DNA of 64,000 nucleotides, from positions 293,563 to 357,562 of the forward strand of contig CAWINZ010000003.1 of the NCBI GenBank assembly GCA_963837695.1, read 5' to 3'. Below are positions 35,498-44,077 of the stretch, in pieces. A program made the position numbers and the translations under genes. The notes under the pieces were generated by a model. It was not told the origin of the DNA. It worked only from the letters and a program-made list of their open reading frames with translations, and ran no database searches. Every line of letters begins with the position of its first letter. Position 1 is the stretch's first letter. This DNA is from VRUE01 sp963837695. GTDB taxonomy: Bacteria; Actinomycetota; Thermoleophilia; Solirubrobacterales; 70-9.

Positions 35498-36871
35498 TCA
35501 GTACCCGGTGCCCGTCTTGACCTGTTTGCGCTCGGCGGGATGGGCGCCGCCCTTCTTCTCAAGCGTCGCGCAGGCCGTGGCGATGTCGGCGGAGAGACGG
35601 TCGACCTGCTCGCGGCTCAGCGTCTCCTTGACCAGCGCCCGCAGGACCTTCACGTTTTCGGCGTTGGGCGGGAGGGTGTAGGCAGGCAGCATCCAGCCGC
35701 GCTCGGCGGAGAGTTGCCAGGAGAGGTCGAACTCGTCGTAGTTCTTCCCCTCGACCAGCTTGAAGGCGACCAATGGCAGCTGCTCTTTGTCGGCGCCGAT
35801 CAGCTCGAAGTCGCCGCAGGACTCGAGGTACTCGGCCAGCGCCCGGGCGTTCTTCTCCATCGCTTCCATGATGTAGGTGTAGCCCTGCCGGCCGAGGCGG
35901 ACGAAGTTGTAGTACTGGGCGAGCACCATCGAGGCGCCGGTCGAGAAGTTGAGCGTGAAGGTCGCGTCTTTCTTGCCGAGATAGTTCTCGTAGAAGACGA
36001 GGTCCTCGGCGAGGTCGCTCTTCTCGCGGAAGACGAGCCAGCCCACGCCCGGGTAAACGAGCCCGAACTTGTGCCCGGAGACGTTGATCGAACGCACCTG
36101 CTCGAGCTGGAAGTCCCACTTGGAATCCGGGTACAGGAAGGGCCAGACGAAGCCGCCGCTGGCGGCGTCGACGTGCAGCGGCACGTCCATTTCCTTCTCG
36201 CTCTTGAGATCGACCAGGAGCTTGTCGATGCCGACGATGTCGTCGGCGTGGCCGGTGAAGGTGGTGCCGAGCACCGCCGCGACACCGATCGTGTTCTCGT
36301 CGATCAGCGGCTGCACGTCCTCGGGGCCGATCGTGTATTTGCCTTCCTGCAGGGGCACGATCCGCGGCTCGACGTCGAAGTAGCGGCAGAACTTTTCCCA
36401 GACGACGTGGACGTCGCCGCCGAAGACCAGGTTCGGCTTGTCGACCGAAAGCGAAGCGGCTTCGCGGCGCTCCTTCCATTTCCACTTCAGCGAGAGCGCG
36501 CCGAGCATGATCGCCTCCGAGGAGCCCTGGGTGCGGGCGCCGGTCGTCTCGCCAGGAGCGTGATAGAGGTCGGCGAGCATGCGGATACAGCGCTGCTCGA
36601 TCTCGGCCGAGATCGGGTACTCGGCGTGGTCGATGAAGTTGCGGTAGAGGTTCTCGGCGATCAGCCGCTGCGCCTCGGGCTCCATCCAGGTGGTGACGAA
36701 GGTCGCCAGGTTGCGGTTCGGGTCGCCCTCCAGGGCGAGTTCCTCGTTGACCAGGCGCATCGCGTCCAGCGCCGACATCCCGCTGGCCGGAAAGTCGCCG
36801 GCAGGGGCGTCCTCAGTGAGGAAGCGGTTTCCATAGAGCATCGCGGCATCGGGACTGGCAGGTTTGTTCAT
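35498..36871 (-). CDS. gadB: Glutamate decarboxylase
   Basis: This is a 457-residue PLP-dependent glutamate decarboxylase, converting glutamate to GABA and CO2 with consumption of a proton. The lysine that binds PLP lies in SINVSGHKFGLVYPGVGW. The N-terminal region (GNPNRN-like GDPNRNLATFVTTWM), TTGARTQGSSEAIMLGALSL and VDAASGGFVWPF are all strongly conserved. It is not accompanied by a glutamate/GABA antiporter within the window, so acid resistance of the classic two-gene type cannot be inferred. The start is well supported by the conserved N-terminus. It probably stands alone. Confidence 0.93.
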   Translation of the reverse strand: MNKPASPDAAMLYGNRFLTEDAPAGDFPASGMSALDAMRLVNEELALEGDPNRNLATFVTTWMEPEAQRLIAENLYRNFIDHAEYPISAEIEQRCIRMLADLYHAPGETTGARTQGSSEAIMLGALSLKWKWKERREAASLSVDKPNLVFGGDVHVVWEKFCRYFDVEPRIVPLQEGKYTIGPEDVQPLIDENTIGVAAVLGTTFTGHADDIVGIDKLLVDLKSEKEMDVPLHVDAASGGFVWPFLYPDSKWDFQLEQVRSINVSGHKFGLVYPGVGWLVFREKSDLAEDLVFYENYLGKKDATFTLNFSTGASMVLAQYYNFVRLGRQGYTYIMEAMEKNARALAEYLESCGDFELIGADKEQLPLVAFKLVEGKNYDEFDLSWQLSAERGWMLPAYTLPPNAENVKVLRALVKETLSREQVDRLSADIATACATLEKKGGAHPAERKQVKTGTGY

Positions 36872-36994
36872 AGGGACGCGAGCCTAGCGGGGAGGGCAAC
36901 AATCGGTGCGACCCGACTGCGGACATCGAGACCGCGCATATTTTAAGACATCAAAATCATTGCAAAAAACGCCATGAAGTTGTAGTCTTGAAGC

Positions 36995-37747
36995 ATGGAA
37001 CTGACCAATGTGCGAACCATCGAGTTCCTCCACGTCGCTTTCCTCGACGTCCTCTCCGCGCGCTTGGATCCGCAGCGCTACGTTCTGAAAGGGGGCGCGA
37101 ATCTGCGTTACTTCTTCGCCAGTCAGCGCTACTCGGAGGACATTGACCTGGACTTCGTCCGGCCCGTGTCGTGGAGCATCAAGGAGAAGGTCGACGGCGT
37201 GCTCGAGTCACCTGCGCTCCGCGGTCTTCTCGCCGTCGGCAATTTGAGCCTCGAGGAGTGGTCCAGCTCCAAGCAGACCGATACGACCCACCGCTGGAAG
37301 GTCGGCGTGAGGGCACGATCGCACTCGCAGCTCGTGCGGACCAAAATCGAGTTCAGCAATCGCGAGAGCGGGGGGGAGTGCCGTCTTGATCAGGTGCCGG
37401 CGGCAATCGTCGAGCCGTACGCATTGCGCCAGCCGACTGTCCAGCACTACGCGGCGGCCGCCGCGACCGAGCAGAAGGTCCTGGCGCTGGTCGGCCGCAC
37501 GCAAACCCAGGCGCGCGACATCTTTGACCTCGAGTTGCTGCTCCGCCGCAACCCGATTCCGAAGGGCTCGCTCGAAAGCGATCTGCTCGATACAGCCATC
37601 GATCGAGCACTGGAACTGACCTACGACGCATTTCGCGACCAGGTTCTCGCCTTCCTCGATCCAGGCGCGGTCGAACTCTACGACTCGGCACCGGCCTGGG
37701 AGCAGTTGCAGACCTTTGTGGCCGGGCGCCTGGAGGCGGCGAAGTGA
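36995..37747 (+). CDS. AbiEii-type nucleotidyltransferase toxin
   Basis: The 250-residue protein belongs to the AbiEii/type IV toxin nucleotidyltransferase family. The catalytic motif is KGGANLRYFFASQRYSEDID, with GG, Arg, Ser and the two metal-binding aspartates in EDIDLDF, and the late motif ARDIFDLELLLRR. AbiEii proteins transfer nucleotides to cellular targets and halt growth, notably in phage-infected cells. The gene lies downstream of an AT-rich 120-bp promoter region and overlaps the antitoxin gene by GTGA. The order toxin then antitoxin is the reverse of the well-studied abiEi-abiEii operon. Confidence 0.82.
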   Translation: MELTNVRTIEFLHVAFLDVLSARLDPQRYVLKGGANLRYFFASQRYSEDIDLDFVRPVSWSIKEKVDGVLESPALRGLLAVGNLSLEEWSSSKQTDTTHRWKVGVRARSHSQLVRTKIEFSNRESGGECRLDQVPAAIVEPYALRQPTVQHYAAAAATEQKVLALVGRTQTQARDIFDLELLLRRNPIPKGSLESDLLDTAIDRALELTYDAFRDQVLAFLDPGAVELYDSAPAWEQLQTFVAGRLEAAK

Positions 37748-38349
37748 AGGCCGCCGACGCATATGCCGAACTGCGCCGCCTGGGCCGCCCCGTCCTCTCA
37801 ACCCGCGAGGCGGCGGCGCTCTGGAGCAGCGAGCAGACCGCTGCCAGTAGGCGCCTTGCTGCGCTGGCGGATGCGGGTCTCGTGCTGCGCATCCGTAAGG
37901 GACTATGGGCGCTCGACTCGGAGATCGAGCCCTTCACTCTTGGCCCCTACCTCACCGCGCCGCTCCCGGCCTACGTCTCTCTCTGGTCCGCGCTCGCCAA
38001 CCACGGGGTGATCGAACAGGTCCCGCGCCAGATCTCACTGATCTCACTCGCTCGCCCAAGGCGGATCGTCACCACCCTCGGCACCTACGTCGTCCATCAG
38101 CTCACCCCCAAGCTCTTCGGCGGCTACACCCACACTGAGCGCGGGTACCTGGCCAGCGCCGAGAAGGCCCTCTTCGACCTCGTCTACGTCCGCACCGCTG
38201 CCGGAACCCGCGCCCGCCCTCCGGAGCTGTCACTGCCTGAGGGCTTCGACCGGACCGCGCTCGACCATTGGATCGCCCGCATCGAGAGCCCACGGCTCCG
38301 AACCCTGGTGACGCGCCGCCTACGCGACCTCTTGCTCGAAGCGGGTTGA
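37744..38349 (+). CDS. AbiEi-like antitoxin with N-terminal winged helix
   Basis: The 201-residue protein has an N-terminal winged-helix region (LSTREAAALWSSEQTAASRR, LADAGLVLRIRKGLWALD) and a C-terminal AbiEi-like domain (YVSLWSALANHGVIEQVP, GGYTHTERGYLASAEKALFDL). AbiEi proteins repress their own promoter through the winged helix and counteract AbiEii through the C-terminal part. It starts at a GTG that overlaps the toxin stop, so both proteins should be made in a coupled manner. Relation to a defence system is supported by family, but activity is not shown. Confidence 0.8.
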   Translation: MKAADAYAELRRLGRPVLSTREAAALWSSEQTAASRRLAALADAGLVLRIRKGLWALDSEIEPFTLGPYLTAPLPAYVSLWSALANHGVIEQVPRQISLISLARPRRIVTTLGTYVVHQLTPKLFGGYTHTERGYLASAEKALFDLVYVRTAAGTRARPPELSLPEGFDRTALDHWIARIESPRLRTLVTRRLRDLLLEAG

Positions 38350-38426
38350 AGCGGAGCTGAGAGCGAGGATTGGGTGGATCTGTGTCGATATTCACACAAC
38401 AACGCTAGCTACGCTAAAGTGTTGAT

Positions 38427-38690
38427 ATGCGCACAAGCTCAGAAGGACGATCTCGTCGGTGGACCGTTCGGTCGCCCAGTGATCTCGGTCGCGCGATCGC
38501 CGGCGTTCGTGCCGAGCGTGGACTGACCCAGGCCCAACTCGCCGAAGAGGCCGGTGTCGATCGCTCCTACTTGGCGCGACTGGAGGCCGACCCTACGGCG
38601 CTGGTCTTGGAGCGGGCGTTGCGGGCCCTGCGTCGCATGGGCGCCACGATCACCGTCGACCTGGATGACACCGATGGCCCCTCCGAGTAA
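38427..38690 (+). CDS. XRE-family DNA-binding protein (HipB-like)
   Basis: This 87-residue protein has one Cro/C1-type helix-turn-helix, DLGRAIAGVRAERGLTQAQL followed by AEEAGVDRSYLARLE, and the C-terminal ALRALRRMGATITVDLDD, which is typical of HipB antitoxins. Immediately afterwards, overlapping by 17 bp, comes the start of a HipA-like reading frame that stops after about 31 codons. The pair therefore looks like a HipBA module whose toxin was lost. The surviving antitoxin may still regulate its own promoter; the sequence just upstream contains TGTTGATAT-like half-sites. Confidence 0.78.
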   Translation: MRTSSEGRSRRWTVRSPSDLGRAIAGVRAERGLTQAQLAEEAGVDRSYLARLEADPTALVLERALRALRRMGATITVDLDDTDGPSE

Positions 38691-38769
38691 ACGTCTCGGC
38701 GTCTGGCTCGACGGTGTGCACGTTGCCGACCTCGAGCAGGGCTATTGCAACCGATCACGCGCCGCTTGA
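38674..38769 (+). pseudogene. hipA remnant (N-terminal stub)
   Basis: A 31-codon frame begins with an ATG inside the HipB-like gene and reads KRLGVWLDGVHVADLEQ, which matches the first beta-strands of HipA kinases (LGVWLNG-type start). It then runs off into NRSRAA and a stop. HipA proteins are 400 residues or longer, so more than 90% is missing. The break point lies 30 bp before the formate dehydrogenase start. This is best read as a deletion that fused the hip locus to the formate dehydrogenase region. Confidence 0.6.
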
Positions 38770-38799
38770 CCGCTCGGCTTCTTGCGAGATGATGGGGCA

Positions 38800-40002
38800 A
38801 TGGCGAACGTTCTCTGCGTGCTCTATGACGATCCGGTCGACGGTTACCCGCCTGCCTATGCGCGCGACGGGGTCCCGAAGATCGAGCGCTACCACGATGG
38901 GCAGAGCGCGCCGACGCCGGAGGCGATCGGCTTCCGGCCCGGCGAGCTGGTCGGCAGCGTGTCGGGGGAGCTTGGGCTGCGCGAGTTCCTCGAGGCGGGT
39001 GGGCACCGGCTCGTCGTCACCTCCGACAAGGACGGCGCGGACTCGGTCTTCGAGCGCGAGTTGCCCGATGCCGAGGTCGTCATCTCCCAGCCTTTCTGGC
39101 CCGCCTACCTGACTGCCGAGCGGATTGCCAAGGCGCCGAAGCTGAAGCTCGCCCTGACCGCCGGCATTGGCTCGGACCATGTCGACCTGCAGGCGGCTAT
39201 CGGGCACGGGTTGACGGTCGCCGAGGTGACCTACTCGAACAGCATCAGCGTCGCCGAGCACGTCGTGATGATGATCCTCGCGCTGGTGCGCAACTACATC
39301 CCCTCCTACCAGGTGGTGGTCGAGGGGGGTTGGAACATCGCCGACTGCGTCTCGCGCTCCTACGACCTCGAGGGCATGCAGGTCGGCACGGTCGCCGCCG
39401 GGCGGATCGGCTCGGCGGTGCTGCGGCGGCTGAAGCCGTTCGAGGTCGGCCTGCACTACACCGATCGCCACCGGCTGCCGGCCGAGGTCGAGGAGGAGCT
39501 CGGCGTCACTTTTCACGCCGACGTGGAGTCGATGGTCGAGGCCTGCGACGTGGTCACGATCAACGCGCCGCTGCACCCTGAGACCGAGAACCTCTTCGAC
39601 GCCGATCTGCTCGCCAAGATGAAGCGCGGCTCCTACCTGATCAACACCGCCCGCGGCAAGATCTGCGACCGCGACGCGGTCGCGCAGGCGTGCGAGAGCG
39701 GTCAGCTGGCCGGATACGCCGGCGACGTCTGGTTCCCCCAGCCGGCTCCCGAGGACCATCCCTGGCGCTCGATGCCCCACCACGGCATGACCCCGCACAC
39801 CTCTGGCACCAGCCTCTCGGCCCAGGCCCGCTACGCCGCCGGGACGCGCGAGATCCTCGAGTGCTGGTTCGGCGGGCGCCCGATCCGCGAGGAGTACCTG
39901 ATCGTCGACGGCGGCACGCTTGCCGGCGCCGGCGCCCACTCCTACAGCGAGGGCAACGCCACGGGCGGCTCGGAGGAGGCCGCTCGCTTCAAGGGCGGCT
40001 GA
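38800..40002 (+). CDS. fdh: NAD-dependent formate dehydrogenase
   Basis: The 400-residue enzyme oxidises formate to CO2 with NAD. It is strongly similar along its length to the Pseudomonas-type metal-free formate dehydrogenase: VLCVLYDDPVDGYPPAYARD at the N-terminus, SQPFWPAYLTAERIAKAPKL, TAGIGSDHVDLQAAI, NSISVAEHVVMMILALVRNY, INTARGKICDRDAV, DVWFPQPAPEDHPWR and TPHTSGTSLSAQARYAAGTR with the catalytic His. The start is ATG 38800 (MANVLCVLYDD), preceded by GATGATGGGG; a TTG 18 bp upstream is less likely. It is followed after 19 bp by a zinc alcohol dehydrogenase, forming a formaldehyde-formate-CO2 route. Confidence 0.95.
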   Translation: MANVLCVLYDDPVDGYPPAYARDGVPKIERYHDGQSAPTPEAIGFRPGELVGSVSGELGLREFLEAGGHRLVVTSDKDGADSVFERELPDAEVVISQPFWPAYLTAERIAKAPKLKLALTAGIGSDHVDLQAAIGHGLTVAEVTYSNSISVAEHVVMMILALVRNYIPSYQVVVEGGWNIADCVSRSYDLEGMQVGTVAAGRIGSAVLRRLKPFEVGLHYTDRHRLPAEVEEELGVTFHADVESMVEACDVVTINAPLHPETENLFDADLLAKMKRGSYLINTARGKICDRDAVAQACESGQLAGYAGDVWFPQPAPEDHPWRSMPHHGMTPHTSGTSLSAQARYAAGTREILECWFGGRPIREEYLIVDGGTLAGAGAHSYSEGNATGGSEEAARFKGG

Positions 40003-40021
40003 GTCGGGCGAGGGTGCAGCG

Positions 40022-41137
40022 ATGAAGATGCGCGCCGCGGTGCTCGAGGAGTTCGGCAAGCCGCTCGCGGTCGAGGAGGTGGAGCTCGCCGAGCCGCGGG
40101 CGGGTGAGGCGCTCGTTCGGCTCGTCGCCTGCGGCGTCTGCCACACCGATCTCTACACGGCCTCGGGCGCCGACCCGTCGGGCTACGCGCCCACGGTGCT
40201 CGGCCACGAGGGGGCGGGCGTCGTCGAGAGCGTCGGCGCGGACGTCGTCTCGCTCTCCCCGGGCGATCACGTCGTCACCCTCTTCTCTCCCCAGTGCGGC
40301 GAGTGCGTCCACTGTCTCGACCCGCGGACCAACCTCTGCCTGGCGATCCGTGAGCAGCAGAACAAGGGCTTCCTCCCCGACGGCACGACCCGCATCTCCC
40401 GCGAGGGCGACGGGATCCGCCACTTCATGGGCTGCTCGACCTTCGCCGAGTACACGGTGATGCCGGAGATCGCGCTGGCGAAGATCGATCCCGAGGCGCC
40501 CTTCGAGCACGCCTGCCTCTTCGCCTGCGGCCTCTCGACCGGCCTCGGCGCGGCGATCAACACCGCCGCGGTGGCGCCGGGTAGCACCTGCGCCGTCTTC
40601 GGCGCCGGAATGGTCGGCCTCGGCGCCGTCGCCGGCTGCCGGCTGCAGGGCGCCGAGCGCATCGTCTGCGTCGACCTCTCCGCGGAGCGGCTCGAGCTGG
40701 CCCACGGCCAGGGCGCGACGGACACGATCAAGGGCGGGGAGGGCGCCGTCGAGCGGATCCTCGAGATGACCGGCGGCCTTGGCGCCGACTACAGCTTCGA
40801 GGCGACCGGCAACGTCGCCGTGATGCGCCAGGCGGTCGAAGCGGCGCGCATGGGTTGGGGCCTCTGCACCGTCGCCGGAGTTGCCGGCAGGGGGGAGACG
40901 CTGGACATCGTCCCTCGCCTCCTGATCACCGGCCGCCGCGTCGCCGGCTCCTCCTTCGGCGGCGTCAAGGGGCGCGACCAGGTCCCGGCCCTGGTCGCGC
41001 GCTCGATGGCCGGCGAGATCGACGTCGAGCCCTTCATCTCCCACCGCATCGCACTCGACGAGGTCAACCGGGGCTTCGAGCTGATGGAGGCCCAGGACGG
41101 GATCCGCAGCGTCATCGATTTCGACGCCGCGCTTTAG
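40022..41137 (+). CDS. Zinc-dependent class III-type alcohol (formaldehyde) dehydrogenase
   Basis: The 371-residue enzyme is a medium-chain dehydrogenase. It has the catalytic zinc ligands in ACGVCHTDLY and LGHEGAG, the structural zinc cysteines in CGECVHCLDPRTNLC, and the nucleotide motif VFGAGMVGLGAVAGCRLQGA. The sequence is closest in style to S-(hydroxymethyl)glutathione / mycothiol-dependent formaldehyde dehydrogenases. Its position 19 bp after an NAD-formate dehydrogenase supports a role in formaldehyde oxidation, although no S-formylthiol hydrolase is nearby. The ATG at 40022 is preceded by a GGGCGA region and gives the standard N-terminus MKMRAAVLEE. A general alcohol dehydrogenase cannot be excluded. 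Confidence 0.87.
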   Translation: MKMRAAVLEEFGKPLAVEEVELAEPRAGEALVRLVACGVCHTDLYTASGADPSGYAPTVLGHEGAGVVESVGADVVSLSPGDHVVTLFSPQCGECVHCLDPRTNLCLAIREQQNKGFLPDGTTRISREGDGIRHFMGCSTFAEYTVMPEIALAKIDPEAPFEHACLFACGLSTGLGAAINTAAVAPGSTCAVFGAGMVGLGAVAGCRLQGAERIVCVDLSAERLELAHGQGATDTIKGGEGAVERILEMTGGLGADYSFEATGNVAVMRQAVEAARMGWGLCTVAGVAGRGETLDIVPRLLITGRRVAGSSFGGVKGRDQVPALVARSMAGEIDVEPFISHRIALDEVNRGFELMEAQDGIRSVIDFDAAL

Positions 41138-41161
41138 GTTGCGCCGATAGATTCATCCGCC

Positions 41162-42196
41162 GTGAGCCTCGTCCCAACTCCCGCCCTGGTGGGCCCGAGC
41201 GACGGTCCGGCCCCGGATCGTCCCTACTGGCGGGATTCGGTAGCCCGCCACGAGCAGTCCTCCCATTGGCACAGCGTTCTCGACGTGGCGACCTCGGCAG
41301 TGCCCTACCTGGCTTTGATGGTCGCGATATATCTCAGCCTCGAAGTCTCGGCATGGCTCTCCCTTGTCCTGGCGCTCCCGGCAGCCGGCTTCCTGCTGCG
41401 CACCTTCGTCGTCTTCCACGACTGTGCCCACGGCTCGTTCCTAGCCACCAAGCGGGGCAATCTCTGGCTCGGCCGATTCATGGCGCTGCTGGTCTTTCAG
41501 CCGTTCGGGAACTGGCGCCACAACCACGCCGTCCATCACGGCACCGCGGGCGACCTGGATCGGCGCGGCACCGGTGACGTGCCGACGCTCACCGTTGAGG
41601 AGTACCTGGCGCGGCCGTGGAAGCAGCGGCTTGGCTACCGGCTGTTCCGCAACCCGCTGGTGATGTTCGGACTCGGCCCGATCTGGTCGCTGATGATCGG
41701 GCCGCGCATCTGGTCGAGCAAGATGCGCGCCCGCCAACGCCACAGTGTGATCGCGACGAACCTCGTCCTCGCGGCGGTCATCGGGGCGATCGTCTGGTTG
41801 ATCGGCCCGACCGATTGGCTGTTGGTGCAGATGCCGACCGCGATCCTCGCCGGCACCTTGGGGGTCTTCCTCTTCTACGTCCAACACCAGTTCGAGGACG
41901 CCTACTGGGAGAGCTCGGAGGATTGGAGCTACCCCGACGCGGCACTGCAGGGGAGCTCGTACCTGAAGCTGCCGAAGATCCTCCAGTTCTTCAGCGGGAA
42001 CATCGGCCTGCACCACGTTCACCACCTCAGCGCCAAGATCCCCAACTACAACCTCCAGCGCGCCCACGACGAGAACCTGATCTTCCACGACGTCCCCGTC
42101 TTGAGCATTCGCGACGGCCTGCGTTCGATCCGGCTCAAGGTGATCGACTCGAGCAGCGGCCGGATGCTGACCTGGAAACAGGTCAGGGCGTTTTAG
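41162..42196 (+). CDS. Membrane fatty acid desaturase
   Basis: The 344-residue membrane protein has the three histidine boxes of acyl-lipid desaturases: HDCAHGS, HNHAVHH and HHVHH in GLHHVHHLSAKIPNYNL, plus hydrophobic stretches before and between the boxes (VPYLALMVAIYLSLEV, TNLVLAAVIGAIVWLI). These bind the di-iron centre that inserts a double bond into a fatty acyl chain. The SAKIPNYNL tail is typical of omega-6/omega-3-type desaturases. The start is a GTG 24 bp after the alcohol dehydrogenase stop, so it may be co-transcribed with the formate/formaldehyde genes although the functions differ. Its regiospecificity is not known. Confidence 0.88.
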   Translation: MSLVPTPALVGPSDGPAPDRPYWRDSVARHEQSSHWHSVLDVATSAVPYLALMVAIYLSLEVSAWLSLVLALPAAGFLLRTFVVFHDCAHGSFLATKRGNLWLGRFMALLVFQPFGNWRHNHAVHHGTAGDLDRRGTGDVPTLTVEEYLARPWKQRLGYRLFRNPLVMFGLGPIWSLMIGPRIWSSKMRARQRHSVIATNLVLAAVIGAIVWLIGPTDWLLVQMPTAILAGTLGVFLFYVQHQFEDAYWESSEDWSYPDAALQGSSYLKLPKILQFFSGNIGLHHVHHLSAKIPNYNLQRAHDENLIFHDVPVLSIRDGLRSIRLKVIDSSSGRMLTWKQVRAF

Positions 42197-42205
42197 CGCC
42201 GGCGC

Positions 42206-44077
42206 CTACCTGCTCACCGTCGCCGTTGCGCTGGTGTAGGTGGTGCCTTCGGATTTCGCCACGGTGATCGTGTCGGTGAAGGCGCCGCTCGATTTGGAGG
42301 TGTAGGTGAACTGGGTCGCGGACTCCGCCGCGCCGGTGGCCGGGATCGCGAGCGGAGTGCCCGCGATCGTGCCGCCGGTCGAGGTGATTTTCGCGGCGTG
42401 GCCTTTGCCGAGCGAGGCGAGGACGTTGCCGAAGCTGTCGGTGACGGCGATGTTCGCCTTGACCGTCCCCCCGTTGCCCAGTCCGGCGATCATGCAGGTG
42501 AACAGGCAGGACGGCGCGATCGTGCCAGCGCTGACGGTCACATGCGTGAGGGCGAACTTCGCCGCCGCCCCGGTGGCGACGGTGATCGCGAGAGCCGCCG
42601 GGGTCGAGATCGAGCCATCGGTGGCGGTGAGTTGCGCCACCTCGGCCCTGTTGAGCTTCATCACGCCGTTCTTCGCAGACGCGACTTTCGCGACGCCCGC
42701 GGTGAACCCGATCGCCGTGGGTTCGCCGAAGGCAATCGTGGCACCGGAGCTGTCGACGACGGTCGGTTCCGCCCCGCTCGGACTGGTCGAGGCGCCGGAG
42801 AAGACGAGGTTGTGCGAACCCGCGTAGTCGGTTGCCGTGTTGCCGTAGGGGTCGAAGGTCGTCATCGTCAGGTTGTCGGCCCCACCGGCGGCGGGTGTGG
42901 TCGAGGCTGCCGCCAGCGACAGTTCGGAGGCCGTTGCGGCTCCGACGGTCACCGTGAGCGTGGCGCTGGTCAGCGTGCCGTCGGTGACTTTGAGGCTGGT
43001 CGAGCCGCTCTTGTAGAGCCTCATGCGGCCGTTTTTCGAGCCGGAGACGCCGGCGACCCCGGCGCTGAACGAGATCGCCGTGGCGCTGCCGAAGGCCGTC
43101 GTCGTGCCGCTGCTGTTGGCGACGGTGGGAACCGTGCCGTCCGGAGCGGCCGAGGCGCCCGAGAAGGTCAGGTTGTGGGAGCCGGTGTAGGTGACGATGG
43201 TGTTGCCGTAGGTGTCCTGAGCGGTCGTCGTCAGGTCGTCGGCTTCGCCGGCGTCGGGGGTGGTTGAGTTCGCGGTCAGGGCGAGCTTTGAGGCCGCCAG
43301 GGCCGCGACCGTGACGGCAAGGGCCGGTTCGCTCGCGATCGATCCGTCGCTGACGGAGATTGCCGCAGCTTCGGCGCTGTAGAGCCTCATCACCCCGTTC
43401 TTGGACGAGGTGACCGTCGCGACGCCCAGCGTGAAGTTGATCGCCGTGGCGCTGCCGAAGGCCGTCGCCGTGCCGCTGCTGTTGGCGACGGTCGGCGCGG
43501 TTCCACCGGGGCTCGGGGAGGCTCCCGAGAAGATCAGGCTGTGGGAGCCGGTGTAGGTCGTGACCGCGCTGCCTTTTTCGTCGGCGGCGGTAATCGTCAG
43601 GTTGTCGGCTACCCCCGCCGTCGGCGTGGTCGAGGCGGCGGAGACGGTCAGGTGGGTCGCCGCGCCGATCGTGATTTTCGCCTGGGCGGACGAGCTGGTC
43701 GCGTTCCAGGAGTGCCACTTGGCGCTCACCGTGTAGGTGTGGGTGCCGACTTCGAGCCCGCTGTCCGTGCAGGTCGTGCCCGTTCCCCGCGCCGATGCAC
43801 TCGGACAGTTGCCGGCCGGATCGCCTCCGTCGCGGCTGACGGCGTAGGTGACCGCGCCCAACCCCGGTGGGGTGACCGCGGTCCAGGTCAGAGCCACGGT
43901 GCCGCCGACGGCCGGCAGGGCCGAGGAGATCGTCGGCGCGGAGAGTTTCGCGAGGCCTGCGGTAGCGTCACCCGCACCGGTGGTCGAGAAGTAGGCGAGG
44001 GCGCTGCCGGCGAGCCCGGCCATGAGGGCAATCGTCGCGACCGCCCCGGCGATGCCGGCCGGCAAAAGGCGCCTCAT
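42206..44077 (-). CDS. Secreted multi-repeat Ig-like surface protein with SipW-like signal region
   Basis: The 623-residue protein starts with MRRLLPAGIAGAVATIALMA and LAGSALAYFSTTGAGDATAG, a signal region like that of SipW-processed TasA/camelysin proteins. A fibronectin-III-like domain (residues 45-135, TISSALPAVGGTVALTWTAV, with CPSAS and TTCTDSGL) is followed by three repeats of about 121 residues (STTPxAGxADNLT, YTGSHxLxFSGAS, PTVANSSG, SKNGVMRLY) and a divergent last Ig-like domain with a CLFTC pair. The repeats look like bacterial Ig/invasin-type domains rich in Ala, Thr and Ser. It is the last gene of a three-gene operon, overlapping the previous one by ATGA. An extracellular structural or adhesive role is likely. 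Confidence 0.75.
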   Translation of the reverse strand: MRRLLPAGIAGAVATIALMAGLAGSALAYFSTTGAGDATAGLAKLSAPTISSALPAVGGTVALTWTAVTPPGLGAVTYAVSRDGGDPAGNCPSASARGTGTTCTDSGLEVGTHTYTVSAKWHSWNATSSSAQAKITIGAATHLTVSAASTTPTAGVADNLTITAADEKGSAVTTYTGSHSLIFSGASPSPGGTAPTVANSSGTATAFGSATAINFTLGVATVTSSKNGVMRLYSAEAAAISVSDGSIASEPALAVTVAALAASKLALTANSTTPDAGEADDLTTTAQDTYGNTIVTYTGSHNLTFSGASAAPDGTVPTVANSSGTTTAFGSATAISFSAGVAGVSGSKNGRMRLYKSGSTSLKVTDGTLTSATLTVTVGAATASELSLAAASTTPAAGGADNLTMTTFDPYGNTATDYAGSHNLVFSGASTSPSGAEPTVVDSSGATIAFGEPTAIGFTAGVAKVASAKNGVMKLNRAEVAQLTATDGSISTPAALAITVATGAAAKFALTHVTVSAGTIAPSCLFTCMIAGLGNGGTVKANIAVTDSFGNVLASLGKGHAAKITSTGGTIAGTPLAIPATGAAESATQFTYTSKSSGAFTDTITVAKSEGTTYTSATATVSR

